The notes under the pieces were generated by a model. That model searched no databases, was not told the origin of the DNA, and saw nothing but the letters and a program-made list of their open reading frames with translations. Shown piece after piece: positions 33,394-43,755 of a stretch of 64,000 nt of DNA. Made by a program: the position numbers and the translations under genes. This stretch comes from Buddleja alternifolia (taxonomy: Eukaryota > Streptophyta > Magnoliopsida > Lamiales > Scrophulariaceae), in NCBI GenBank assembly GCA_019426215.1, contig CM033392.1, positions 35,694,814 through 35,758,813 on the forward strand, written 5' to 3'. Numbering within the stretch: position 1 is the stretch's first letter; each line of letters begins with the position of its first letter.

Positions 33394-35607
33394 CTAATTT
33401 CCTTTAAGTACCCATTTTGTTTTGGGTCCTTCTTTGTTAGTGACGTGAATTAGATTTTTCGGAACCCATATTTGCCTTGTCTTCACTATGGGAGAAAGAT
33501 TGGCCTTCTTGGGTTTCGTTTTGAGTTGCATACTTTTTCTAGATGTATAGAAATATCCTTGATTATAGTAATAATCATAATCGTAATCACAATTATCATA
33601 GTGTTGATAATATGAACTGGATTGTTTTGGATATAGACGTTTGATTCTGTTTGGTACTGGCTTAGGATGCACTTTTGGTGCGGGACGCTTAACGTTTGAT
33701 TCACTGGCAGAAAATATCTCCTTAGCTTTTTGAGCGTTTGGATATATTTTCTTTTGTGAGACATTCGCTTTGGTCTTTCCTTTGCCTGAGTCAGTGTTGA
33801 CTTTATCATTAGCTTTTGTACCAGTATTTGTTGATTCATTCAGCGTTTGTCTGATCGAACTTTCTTCAACAAAGATTACACCTTTTCCTTTGTTGATTGT
33901 TGTAACATTGGACGCTTTGGCTTTATAACTAAATTCATCAAAACCTAGACCGGTCTTTTCACCAAATGCCCTGGTTACTTTAGTCACATTATCTAGCGTT
34001 CTAGACGCTTTTGATAATGAAGAGATAAGCTGCTCTGATTTGGCAAGTTTAACGACCATTTCAGCTTCTCTTTTGACTATTATATCAAAATCACCTTTCA
34101 GCTGAGTAATTTCACTCTCGAGTGATTGGTTTTTCTCAATGCACTGTTGCTGAATTTGCAACTCTGCTTTGAGCGTTAAGTTATCACTTCTGAGTGCTGA
34201 AATAATACGATGGTGATTTTGGAATAATTGGGTGGCATCTTGACAATCTGTATAATATTCCTTTACTTTGTCAAGTAATTCATCATAAGAGAGAGGATGA
34301 TACAGATCAGTGGTTACCTCAGATGGTAAGTCGTTAGATGCTTCATTTTCTCTTGCCATGAGACAAATGAATGTTGAGTCCTTTGATGGTTCATCATCGT
34401 TGCTTTCATCTGATGATTCCAAGTCCTCTTCAGGCGTATAGAGAGGTTCTGATTCTGCTAGCAAGCCTTGTTGTCTCAGGTTGCTCCTGAATTGGTTTCT
34501 ATCCGTGTGATCTTGCTTTGTAGGTTTAGACACATTTGGATATGGGCAATTAACTTGGAAATGCCCTGGTCTCCTACAGTTGTAACAAAGATTGGTCTTC
34601 ATCTTTTGTTCGTTTGTTAATCTTGTGGATCGTTGGTTTAACGCTGCAGGCGCTGAGAGATCTTGCTGAGAAGGAGTTTGATATTGAATTGGCGCTAGGG
34701 AGGAGGACGCAGGATAGTGAGGCGCTTGATGTTGTGGTTGTATTTGAGGAAGCGCTTGATATGAACTTTGTCCTGGGTGCTTAGGACTGTTTCCCTTCTT
34801 TTCATATTTCAGGAATTTCCTGAATCTATTTAGAAGCGCCAGTTCTTCTTCCTCACTTATATCCGAGCCTTTTTCTTTGATAGATTTTCCTTTGATTGAT
34901 GCCATTAGCGCTCCAGATTCGATCACTGGATTATTTACTGCATCACTGGCCGAATTCAGCTCAAACTCAAATGCTTTGAGTTCTGAAAAAGCATCTTCTG
35001 GAGTTAGGCTGTCCAGATTGTTTGATTCTCTCATTGCAGTTGTTTTCATTAGGAATCTGCTTGGAAGACTCCTAAAGATTTTGACCACTGTTTCTCGATT
35101 TTGTAGCTCCATACCCAGAGATGTTAGTTCAGTGACAAGGGCTGTAAACCTCATGTCTAATTGCTCTAGCGTCTCATTAGGTAGCATCTTGAAGCCGTTG
35201 AATTTTTCTTTGGCAATTGATAATTTGTTTTCTTTTATTTGTGCTGAGCCACCACAAATAGTAGCCAACTTATCCCAAATTTCTTTAGTTGTATTGCATG
35301 ATTTGACTTTGTTGAATAAGTTGTCATTGTCACCAATGGCTGTGTATAATGCATTCCAACCGACATTGTCTAGATTTGCTCGTCGACGCTCATCGGTGGA
35401 CCATTCTTGTTTGGGCTTCTCCACATAACCGTCAGGTGTTTCTCCTGTGGCTTCGGGCGCTCTGGTGATAACTTTGTATATTTTGATTGGCCCATCTGAA
35501 ATGATATCACACATTTCATCATCACATGAACACAAATAAGTAAACGCTTTGACCTTCCAAGAGTCATAATTTGACTCGGTCAACTTGGGAACTTTAGAGA
35601 ATGCCAT
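33394..35607 (-). CDS. gag: gag of the Sirevirus-like element, intact in copy B
   Basis: 737 codons. Residues ~8-230 resemble the copia gag domain (TESNYDSWKVKAFTYL, TTKEIWDKLATI, MLPNETLEQLDMRF). A CCHC zinc knuckle CX2CX4HX4C is at C341, C344, H349 and C354. A coiled-coil-like segment follows at about 440-530. The C-terminus is basic and tyrosine-rich, ending with QIWVPKNL and TKWVLKGN just before TAG, typical of the sequence preceding protease in this group. gag ends 15 bases upstream of the pol ATG, which is in a different frame. The product packages element RNA into cytoplasmic particles, as known for copia gag. Confidence 0.92.
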   Translation of the reverse strand: MAFSKVPKLTESNYDSWKVKAFTYLCSCDDEMCDIISDGPIKIYKVITRAPEATGETPDGYVEKPKQEWSTDERRRANLDNVGWNALYTAIGDNDNLFNKVKSCNTTKEIWDKLATICGGSAQIKENKLSIAKEKFNGFKMLPNETLEQLDMRFTALVTELTSLGMELQNRETVVKIFRSLPSRFLMKTTAMRESNNLDSLTPEDAFSELKAFEFELNSASDAVNNPVIESGALMASIKGKSIKEKGSDISEEEELALLNRFRKFLKYEKKGNSPKHPGQSSYQALPQIQPQHQAPHYPASSSLAPIQYQTPSQQDLSAPAALNQRSTRLTNEQKMKTNLCYNCRRPGHFQVNCPYPNVSKPTKQDHTDRNQFRSNLRQQGLLAESEPLYTPEEDLESSDESNDDEPSKDSTFICLMARENEASNDLPSEVTTDLYHPLSYDELLDKVKEYYTDCQDATQLFQNHHRIISALRSDNLTLKAELQIQQQCIEKNQSLESEITQLKGDFDIIVKREAEMVVKLAKSEQLISSLSKASRTLDNVTKVTRAFGEKTGLGFDEFSYKAKASNVTTINKGKGVIFVEESSIRQTLNESTNTGTKANDKVNTDSGKGKTKANVSQKKIYPNAQKAKEIFSASESNVKRPAPKVHPKPVPNRIKRLYPKQSSSYYQHYDNCDYDYDYYYNQGYFYTSRKSMQLKTKPKKANLSPIVKTRQIWVPKNLIHVTNKEGPKTKWVLKGN

Positions 35608-35701
35608 GAAGAATTTAAAGTAATTTTAAAGCGACTATAAAAAAAAAAATGGATCTGAACAAGCAGTTACGCTTGGAAACGCTTAGGTTTCAACTTCAAC
35701 C

Positions 35702-35713
35702 GCTCTGATACCA
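35702..35713 (-). promoter_or_regulatory. Primer binding site, copy B (tRNA-Met)
   Basis: On the minus strand TGGTATCAGAGC starts two bases after the 5' LTR end. It is the classical complement to the 3' end of plant initiator tRNA-Met and primes minus-strand DNA synthesis. Confidence 0.92.
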
Positions 35714-35715
35714 CT

Positions 35716-37477
35716 TGTTGGTCCCAAGTGGTATACGAAAGGGTCTAGAAGGGGGGGGGGGGGTTGAATAGACCCTGAAGTCTTTTTCGACTTCTTAAAA
35801 ATTCGTATCACTTTGAAGTATTTGAACGCTTGACAAGTTTAAGCGCTGGATGTGGCGCTTGAGAAACGTTAACTTAGACTCGGTGATTTCAACGCTTACC
35901 AAAGTAGGACAGAGTTTAATCACTAAATCAGAGTTAGCACAGCGGAAGTATTTTATAGCTTAGCGTTCGGTTAATTAATCGAAAGTAGTCGCTTAGTTGT
36001 TTTAAGATTTTATCAGAATGTATGCAATATGAATAGTAAATCAGTAAACAATGAATGCTTAAAGAGGTAAATGACACAAGATATTTGTAAGGTTCACTGG
36101 GTGATGTAATCCCAGCTACGTCCTTCTTCTCCTTTTATCAGGGAGGTTTTTCCACTATGATGATTATCGAAGAGTCACACAGAGACTTCTACACGATAGA
36201 GGGAGATTGGATATGATCTCGGAACTCCTTGGTCACACAGATTTCAGCTCCACTAAAGACCTTCTATCCCCTTGCTTCTTTCACTCAGAAATGGTGCAAG
36301 TTACTCTTGATCTCGGAACTCCTTGGTCACACAGATTTCAGCTCCAATAGAGATCAACTTCAACAAGCTTCTTTTACACAAAAATATTGCTTGCAAGTCA
36401 ACCAGCTTTCTCACTCAGATGAAAGGTGTTGATGGTTTTGGTCACGGGTTTGTTTGTTTTTGGAAAGTTCAAACAACTTGGGGATATCTCAATGGTAGTA
36501 TAGGTTCTTCTTAAAAAGAGATTTGAGATATGGGTGACTGTGTCTGGAATATTTGTGAAAAGCTTATATGGATATTTGACTATGATTTTCAGTAAGCTTT
36601 TCTTTCAACAAAGTAGGTATTTTTTTTGTGTGTGTGTGTCACTTTACTTGTTTGTTGAAAGAGCTATTTATAAGGTATTGGTGGTTTTTGTCCGTTTGAC
36701 ATGGTTGGAGTCTCGTTTCCCCAAACATTCCTTGAGTTCAGACATTTCTAACTTTGGGTATATTTAATTGGTTAGGCATGGTCTTGGTTTCATAAATCTG
36801 ACAGTCTAGGTCAAAGATATGGCTTGCCCATAAGTTATAGTGCTTATATTTTAATAGCACTTATCCGACTTTTAATGCATCTTGTCTTATTTCCGTTGGA
36901 AATAATTCGTCCGTTTGATTCATGCATTTTTAAGTCTTTGGATGGTTTTGGGTTTGAGTTTTTTTAGGTTACGTTCTTTGTAGGTTGTGTTGGTTTAACC
37001 TTTTTGGACGCTTGCTGAAGAGAATAGTTATTCTCGTGTATTGGACAGACGCTTGGACTGATCCTAAGTTTCTTCTCTTTATTTCAGACGCTTACTCTTC
37101 AATCTTGTCTTGATGGTCTTACTGAGAATTCCGTCATTTCACTTGATGTTGAGTATTCGGCCTGAGTTATCCATTCTTAGTTTGAGCACTGGGATAATCC
37201 CTAAAGCGTTTGACGGACGCTTCAAGATATCTTTATCTATTGTAGCTTTAGACGCTTGATCTTCACCTTCATCACTTGGTAGACTCACCCAGAATTTTCC
37301 TAAGTGATTTAGTGTCACATACTTAGTGAATTCTACAAAGATAAATACTATAAGCCTAAGATAAATAAGCTTTCAGGTACTTATACATAACATTCTATGA
37401 AAGCTTTTACACTTTTCGGGGTCTAACAGGAAGTCCTATTTGTCATCATCAAAACATCTAATATGAAATTCCTAACA
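35716..37477 (-). repeat. 5' LTR of copy B
   Basis: 1762 bp, ends TGTTAGG...CCAACA in sense. The poly-G run near the internal end is 12 long here against 7 in the other full LTRs. A 94-bp-period internal duplication is present (36217 and 36311). Confidence 0.93.
36665..36672 (-). promoter_or_regulatory. TATA box of the 5' LTR promoter, copy B
   Basis: On the minus strand TATAAATA followed by GCTCTTTCAACAAACAAG, within the LTR about 0.95 kb from its internal end. It is the best candidate for the core promoter of the element. The same box lies at 9878-9885 and 24113-24120. Confidence 0.6.
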
Positions 37478-37482
37478 ATACA

Positions 37483-37970
37483 ATTATTTTATTTACAAAA
37501 TTAACCCATAGTTTTTTTCTAGCATAAAATATTCATAGGGATATTTTAGAGATAATTATAGTTTTGGTCCCTAATGTTGACACCTAAATCAATTTTGGTC
37601 CCCCATTTGTTGGACTTAACAATTTTGGTCCTTAATCATTTAATTTTTAACAAATTCAGTCCCTGCCGTCAAATGTCTTGTTAAACTTAATGAAAAATTC
37701 CGTTAAATGACGGAATATTTGGGGAATATTTGCAGAATATTCAGTCAATTTTGATGAAAAGTTGACTGCAGTGACGAAATTTGTCAAAAAATGAAAAATT
37801 AGGGACCAATTTTGTCTAGTCCAACAAATGGGGGACCAAAAATGTTTTGGGTGTCTACATTAGGGACTAAAACTGTAATTATCCCAATATTTTAGTTTTC
37901 AAACAAAGTTTAAAAATATAAACCATTGCCTATCATTCATACTTTTATAATATAAATGTAAAGATATAGA
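37483..37970 (-). repeat. Right end of the interrupted direct repeat; candidate Helitron 5' end
   Basis: Directly after the target duplication the sequence continues the third ~0.5 kb repeat unit broken at 8311 (CAATTATTTTATTTAC, AGCATAAAATATTCATAGGG), apart from a MITE at 37550-37886. On the minus strand the repeat ends TCTATATCTTTACATTTATA ... TATAAAAG at 37970, with an A before it. An A/TC start and CTAT...AAAAG composition fit a Helitron 5' end, partnering the 3' hairpin end at 5109. The pairing is inference. Confidence 0.5.
37550..37886. mobile_element. MITE family 2, copy 1 (MULE-like)
   Basis: The inverted ends read AGATAATTATAGTTTTGGTC on the left and TGGGATAATTACAGTTTTAG on the right (reverse complement). 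The similarity continues through CCCTAATGTTGACACC and TTTGTTGGACTTAACA. ATATTTTAG flanks it at 37541-37549 and 37887-37895, a 9-bp target duplication. It interrupts the Helitron-like repeat end. Confidence 0.85.
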
Positions 37971-38096
37971 TTTATCTTATCATTGTTTCCATCCATATTC
38001 CCCTTAATCCTAATCCTTTATTTAAGCATCTTGATGTCTTTAATTTAAACTGCACGTGTGTATGTCTCATCTAAACTTATATATTTATGAAAAATA

Positions 38097-40656
38097 TGTT
38101 GGGAAATATACATATAGCCCGACCAAGCACAACAAAAAATTAAAATTTTAGTTTCTAGGATTTAAACATTCGAGTTTATTAATCCTACGGGCTTATCACA
38201 TATCATAGGCTTGCGCATCTATACACTAGTTATTTAAAACTTAAATAAAGAAGATCTTATCTTATTCGATTTTTCATAAAAATTGAAGAGTTTCTTCTTT
38301 CTCAACGTAAGCTCCCTAGTTTGCTCCTCGTTCCTTGAATCAACTCCTACGTTTTCCCCTTTGATGAAGATTTCAAATTCCTCCACCAAAAATGCCTTTG
38401 ATCGGATTCTTAATTCACTTCAGAGACCCAACTGTTTCTCCTCTAAAGTTGATCCACACCCCGGATACCTACTCGTTTATAATCTTTAGCTAGGTTGATC
38501 TATAAACATTTATTCTAACTCTAAGGAATAGTGTATGAGATTAAGGTGAAAGCAAAAAATTACTTCTCTAAGTATTTGGAAGAGTTCTTGAATTCAAGAT
38601 CTTGATGAATAATCAAGAACTCAAGAACTTCTATGTAGAGAGAGAGAGAGAGAGACAATTTTCTATGCTAGAGGAATGAAATTTTTTGGCTTGTGAAGCT
38701 ATTAAAATTTCGTTCTCTACATGTCCTATATATAGGACTAGGTTCTTGCAATTATTTCTCATATAAAACTCTTCTACATTAAATCTTTTCCCTGTAGAAA
38801 TAGAAGACTAATTAATTCCCAAATAGAACTCTTCTATTTTAATTAGTTTTCTTTCTCTCTAAAAAATATTATTTCCTTCTAGAAGAAAATTAATTAATCT
38901 CTTTAATTATTTTCCTCCACCAAATTTTCAACCAAGGCTTAATAAAATAGTCTTTTAATAATTAATCCACCATACTAGATTAATTAAAAGTCACTTCCAA
39001 TTAATTAAATGTTTTCTAGACTTTTACCAAACATCGTTTGGACTTAATTAAATATTCATCCAACAATTGAATAAATAAAAAGTCTTAATTAATTAATCTA
39101 ATTAATTAATATATTAACTCAACTTCTTTGAGTTAAATTTCTTTAGCTAAGAAATGGATTTGTCCAAGTATTGTGTATGATTCTTTAGGTTCACCAACAT
39201 ACTAGTAATGGGTTCATAACCTTTATGATTTAATTTGAACAATTACATTATCTCGATTAAGTAAACACTTTTAATTGACCATCTTATTATTTAGGGATGA
39301 AGATAATAATCCACCCGAACTTTGCGTGTTTTTACTCTTTTTTATCTAAACTATTTTTCGTTACACTTTTTTTATCTCAACTCCAGGAGTTTTACACTTT
39401 CTTATCTTTTAGCATATTCTGACGGAATATTCCATCGGAGTTACTGCACATACGGCGGAATTAGATAAAAAAGTGTAAAAAAACACAAAGTTTGGATAAA
39501 AAGGTGACAAAAAATAGTTAGGATAAAAAAGTGTAAACAAAAATTTGTTTAATCCGCCGAAAAACGTGAAAAGATAAAAAAGTGTTAAACTCGTGGAGTT
39601 ATGATAAAAAAGTGTAACAAAAAAAATTCGGATAAAAAAATATAAAAACGCGCATAGTTCAGTTGGGTTATTGTCTTTACCCTTATTATTTAATCTCCAT
39701 TAAATATAAGATACCCATAAATCAAAGAAAAGTTTCTAGCTACTTATCTTGAAAACCTAGATGTAGGCGATTCAAAGTGAACCTTTCCAATCGCGCATTC
39801 CATGCAAGTGAGATTCTTCCATCAACTAATTTCCCAATTGAATTAAGGATCGAGGAATCTTATTGGTCGAAATCCTTGTAAATTCAATCTTAATAATTCA
39901 AATGTGTCCGACTAGTGATTAATTAATTCAAGAAACTCATTTCTTAATTAATTACTTACTTGCCTTGGCCAAGGACTAACTCAGTCTAACCACTTTAAAT
40001 TTTATAAAAAATTCACTTGTTCATCTAGACAAGTGATGAATCATTTGTTGTCAACACCAACCTTCATATACGAGATACTGCACCCAATCACCAATCCATA
40101 TGTGTCCTTATAAAAGAACTGGCACATGAGTCAAAGTGCAGTGAGTCAATATACAAGATTACTGTGATGACTCAAGTTAAAGAATTAATCTTGCACTATC
40201 GTGATTAAGAAACTCCTAGTTCGACATATATAGAAATAATTCCAATTTAGGAAGTTTCAGTTAGGGTAATCAGTGAACTTCTTCTCAACAAGCACCCGCA
40301 TATGTGCATTTATGTCAACTACACTAATGTCTATAAAACGAGATATTCTCTAATTAAGAGTGTACATCATAGGAGCAAGTCTATCCGAATTATCAATGTC
40401 CCATCTTGATAATTCTATGACTTGGACAATATTTAGAAATCACAGCCTTAGAGACTTGTTTTATGATATCCATCCAGTGAGATATCAAGCTCCATAGCTA
40501 TGTGTGAATTCTAGGGACTTTATCATACAGTTATAACAATATAAACATAAGATGAAGAAATGCCTTTTATTAATATAATGTAAAACGAAATTGTTTATTA
40601 CAAGAATAGATAAAGAAAGTCTATTTAGGATTGGCTCGTAGGGCACTATTCTAACA
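38097..40656. repeat. Solo LTR, 2560 bp, with perfect target duplication
   Basis: It starts TGTTGGGAAATATAC and ends GGGCACTATTCTAACA. The flanking five bases are AAATA on both sides (38092-38096 and 40657-40661). No gag-pol sequence lies inside or beside it, so it is a solo LTR left by LTR-LTR recombination. It contains a MITE (39294-39682) and an (AG)n run near 38638-38655. The minus reading TGTTAGAATAGTGCCC is a plausible sense start. Superfamily cannot be told from the LTR alone. Confidence 0.85.
39294..39682. mobile_element. MITE nested in the solo LTR
   Basis: Ends GGGATGAAGATAATAATCC and, in reverse complement, GGGTAAAGACAATAACCC. Inverted similarity continues (GAACTTTGCGTGTTTTTA against GAACTATGCGCGTTTTTA). 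TTATTATTTA flanks it at 39284-39293 and 39683-39692. The 389-bp interior consists of repeated GATAAAAAAGTGTAA motifs. A 9-11-bp duplication suggests a Mutator-like element. Confidence 0.85.
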
Positions 40657-40677
40657 AAATATGCCTGGACTATACCG

Positions 40678-41441
40678 TCTATACTATTATATAAAGTAAT
40701 AGGATCTTAGAGAAACCACCTTTGGACTATGGAGTTTTGGTGTAACCTTAATTTTTTTTAAGACTAAAATGGAAAAAGGAGAACTGAACATCTAACGTTC
40801 CATCCAACACCCCCACATTCTTAACTAATACAAACAGTGTTAACATTAGGGTCAAACGTGAGAATATCATAAAATGTAGTCGGTTTCCATATCTCTTCTT
40901 TCATACTCAAGCAAATCATGCAAAATGCTCATGTTCCTCTCTATATGTTCTTTATTATATTTACGTTAATTTAATACGTGGGTGGTGATGGGTTAAGTCA
41001 CAAGGAAGGCAATTTATATTTCACTTGAAGGCAATTTAATTAAATTTTCAGTCAGGTAATTATTTCACCCTTTTTTCCCTATTGTCCTATGGTTCCATAT
41101 TGTTCTTTTGCTGCTCGCTTGATTGTTGATGGAGTTGTGAATTTATTATTACTTTTATGTCCTTTTTTGAAAGAGCAATGACGAAGTTTTTGGCAGATTC
41201 ACTTATTTCACTACTTTTTATTAGTTCACTACTTATTTCACTACTTTTTATTATTCAACAATGTTTCTCCATTTGTAAACATTCAATTAAAATGTTAATT
41301 GATTAAATTTTATAACTGATCACAATGCGTCATCCTTATCTAATACCTTTTCTTCCATAAACATAATAAATTTTTAATTGATATAATTAATACTTAACTT
41401 TTTTTACACTGCACACGCATCGATTCCGCTCTAGCGGCTAG
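40678..41441 (+). mobile_element. Candidate non-autonomous Helitron
   Basis: The left end TCTATACTATTATATAAAG is typical of plant Helitron 5' ends, although the base before TC is G and not the usual A. The right end has the stem CCGCTCTAGCGG (41426-41437) directly followed by CTAG and a host T. There is no coding capacity. The unusual placing of the hairpin right next to CTAG and the missing A keep confidence moderate. Confidence 0.45.
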
Positions 41442-42458
41442 TCCTTATGGACATTATTTATTAGTTTTAATATAGTTCATGTATGTGTGTGTGTGTGTGT
41501 ATACCTATATCATATATATATATATATATGTGTGTATATATGTATTTTAGTTTATTCAATTACTATTCATTGCATCAAAAAAGAATATGTACATGGATTG
41601 TAATAAGAAAGCATATATCCATGAATACCAAGAGTCTAAGTGAAAAGGAAGAGAAGCAGCCTAATGGGTTTTCATCATTCTTTGTTCCATTGTATTCCGT
41701 TATTTTAAATTTGTAGAAATTCACTTAGGAAAGAAAAAGAAATAAAGAAAGGGAAGAGAAGCTAAGTAACTTCATCAAAGTTAATTAGACAAAATACGTG
41801 ACCATTCTTCCTTTTTTATGTTTTTTTCCTTGTTTACATATATTTTTTTCAAATTTCCAAAAGCAGCTTGCCCAGGAGAATTTCATAGTAGTTAACTATC
41901 TTTTGTTTATTCGACTAACAAATATGAAAACAATATGAATCAATAACAAAAAGCTGAAAAAAATAGATTGATCGAGTAATTATAAATTCAGATGTAATAT
42001 TACAGAGCGTCAGTGAGAGGATAAGAGAAGGGTTACTATTTAGGGAAAATAAAAAGGTAAGAATTATATATATGAATAACATAAATTTTTCTATATCATA
42101 TTTCTAATTCTACATAAAATGGTTGGAAAATATGTGTGTGATCTTGATGTTTGTAGAAGACATACGTTACAGTAAAAACAGTATGTAAATGGAAAATACT
42201 AAACATCAACTAATTTTTTAAGCAAATTGGTTGTTAGTGGAAAAAAAAGACTAAATATATTTAACAAATAATTATAAGAGAAAATCGTATTAATCATTAA
42301 AAAATAGGTTTCTTTATCTATATACCCATCAGTATAATTTTTCTCCCAATATGATCTTGAAGGAAAACTAAAAATGAAACGCCATTGAGAAGCCTAACAC
42401 GAAGGTCCCTATACAGAACTTGAGAAATACTCGCAAATTACATGTGAATTGCAATAAG
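41442..42458. other. Intergenic DNA with microsatellites, no gene seen
   Basis: A (TG)n run near 41483-41499 and (AT)n near 41514-41530 are the only structured features. The rest is AT-rich, without a convincing ORF. Confidence 0.55.
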
Positions 42459-42858
42459 AAGGCTTGATGGAACTACAAAATATCGATTATTAAAATCAAA
42501 TAACTGATTAAGTCAAATCAAAGTGTAATAATCATTTTCTGTCATTTCACTATATATATATATATGTATATGTATATAAGTAGAATTATCCGTTAAATTT
42601 TTTATATGGCAGACCGAAGCCTTGATCGAAATATAAGATATAGATTATTGAGATCAAATATCTAAGTCGAATAAAAGTGTAAGGATCCTTTTCTATCATG
42701 TCACAATATATAAGTAGAATTACCCATTAAATTTCTTAATATGGCAGGCCGAAGCCTTGATCGAAATATAAAATATAGATTATTGAGATCAAATATCTAA
42801 GTCGAATAAAAGTGTAAGGATCCTTTTTTTATCATGTTACAATATATATATATATATA

Positions 42859-43660
42859 CACTACTACAAAAAACGCCTATTACAGCGGGTTTTTTTTAAC
42901 CTATTACAGCGGTTTTTAACTGCTGTAATAGGCACCGCTGTAATAGGACCCCTACTACAGTTATAACCGTTGTAATAGGGCATTTTTTTTTTATTTCACT
43001 TTCTCGGGTTGTAATTTTACAGTGTTGGAATGACATGAAATTCGCACGGTCACTGTGAAACGGCGTGCTGAACACAAGACCTTAAACGTACAACCCGTAT
43101 TTTCGCAAATACACAAATAATACACCCACACCTACACAAATATACATACACCCACACATACACAAATATACATACACCCACACATACATAAAAATACATA
43201 CACCCACACATACCCAAATATACATACACCCATACATACACTCACACATACGCAAATATACATACACCCACTGAGAGAGAGACGGAGGGTACGAGAAGAG
43301 AGTTGTGCAGGTGGCGTTCGGCGGCGGCGGGTTGGTGGCGGCGGCAGCAGGGAAGTTTTGAGAGTTAGAGAGAGAAAGACTAACAGAGAGAAGCAAGAAG
43401 ATAAAAGGGTTTCAAGTTTTGAGAGTGAGAGAGAGAAGCGGGAAGATAAAGGGTTTTAAGTTTTTTTCGTTTTAGCCTATTACAACAGTTCTTATGTGAA
43501 CCGCTGTAATAGGCTGGATTTTTTTAATTTTTTTTTTTGAAAATTTCCGCTGCCTATACAGCAGTTTTTGTAAGAACCGCTGTAATAGGCACCTCCGTTC
43601 AGCGATTTTACCAGAACCGCTGTAATAGGTGCATTGTAATAGTGTATTTTTATAATAGTG
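42859..43660. mobile_element. Non-autonomous CACTA (En/Spm) element
   Basis: The left end CACTACTACAAAAAACGCC and the right end, reversed, CACTATTATAAAAA start with CACTA. The 3-bp target duplication is ATA on both sides. The motif CCTATTACAGCGG recurs about nine times in both orientations within the outer ~130 bp at each end, as expected for subterminal transposase-binding repeats. The 802-bp element has no transposase. Inside are a 26-bp minisatellite and a GC-rich stretch (GGCGGCGGCGGG near 43320). Confidence 0.92.
43122..43270. repeat. 26-bp minisatellite inside the CACTA element
   Basis: Units of about 26 bp (ACACCCACACATACACAAAT plus ATACAT) repeat roughly five times, the last being longer. 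Open frames across it are a product of the repeat and not genes. Confidence 0.85.
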
Positions 43661-43755
43661 ATATGAGTACCTAATAAATTTCTTGATATTGCAGAATGTC
43701 AAATTAATAAAATGAAATAAATAAGAGAAACTTGCAAGATTGAGCAGCATATTAA

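Larger units (their letters stand above)
23172..37477 (-). mobile_element. Sirevirus-like Ty1/copia element, copy B (both LTRs present)
   Basis: About 14.3 kb on the minus strand: 5' LTR 37477-35716, primer site 35713-35702, gag 35607-33394, pol 33379-30130, internal polypurine cluster, third ORF 29011-25105 (broken), polypurine tract, 3' LTR 24923-23172. It is nearly identical to copy A over the shared length. The right target duplication ATACA (37478-37482) matches the left flank of copy A. Confidence 0.94.
42459..43750. repeat. ~134-bp tandem array, interrupted by a CACTA element
   Basis: Units start near 42579 and 42713, with a diverged partial unit before them (from ~42459) and another after the CACTA insertion (43664 on). 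Landmarks per unit: AGTAGAATTAYCCRTTAAAT, GGCAGRCCGAAGCCTTGATC, GATTATTGAGATCAAATATC, AAGTGTAAGGATCC. The two central units are nearly identical. Confidence 0.8.

Noticed and set aside
38283..38489. 68-codon frame inside the solo LTR
   Set aside because: It lies within a non-coding LTR and has no similarity to a known protein.
43082..43396. Cysteine/tyrosine/valine-rich frames of up to 104 codons
   Set aside because: They are generated by the 26-bp minisatellite inside the CACTA element.
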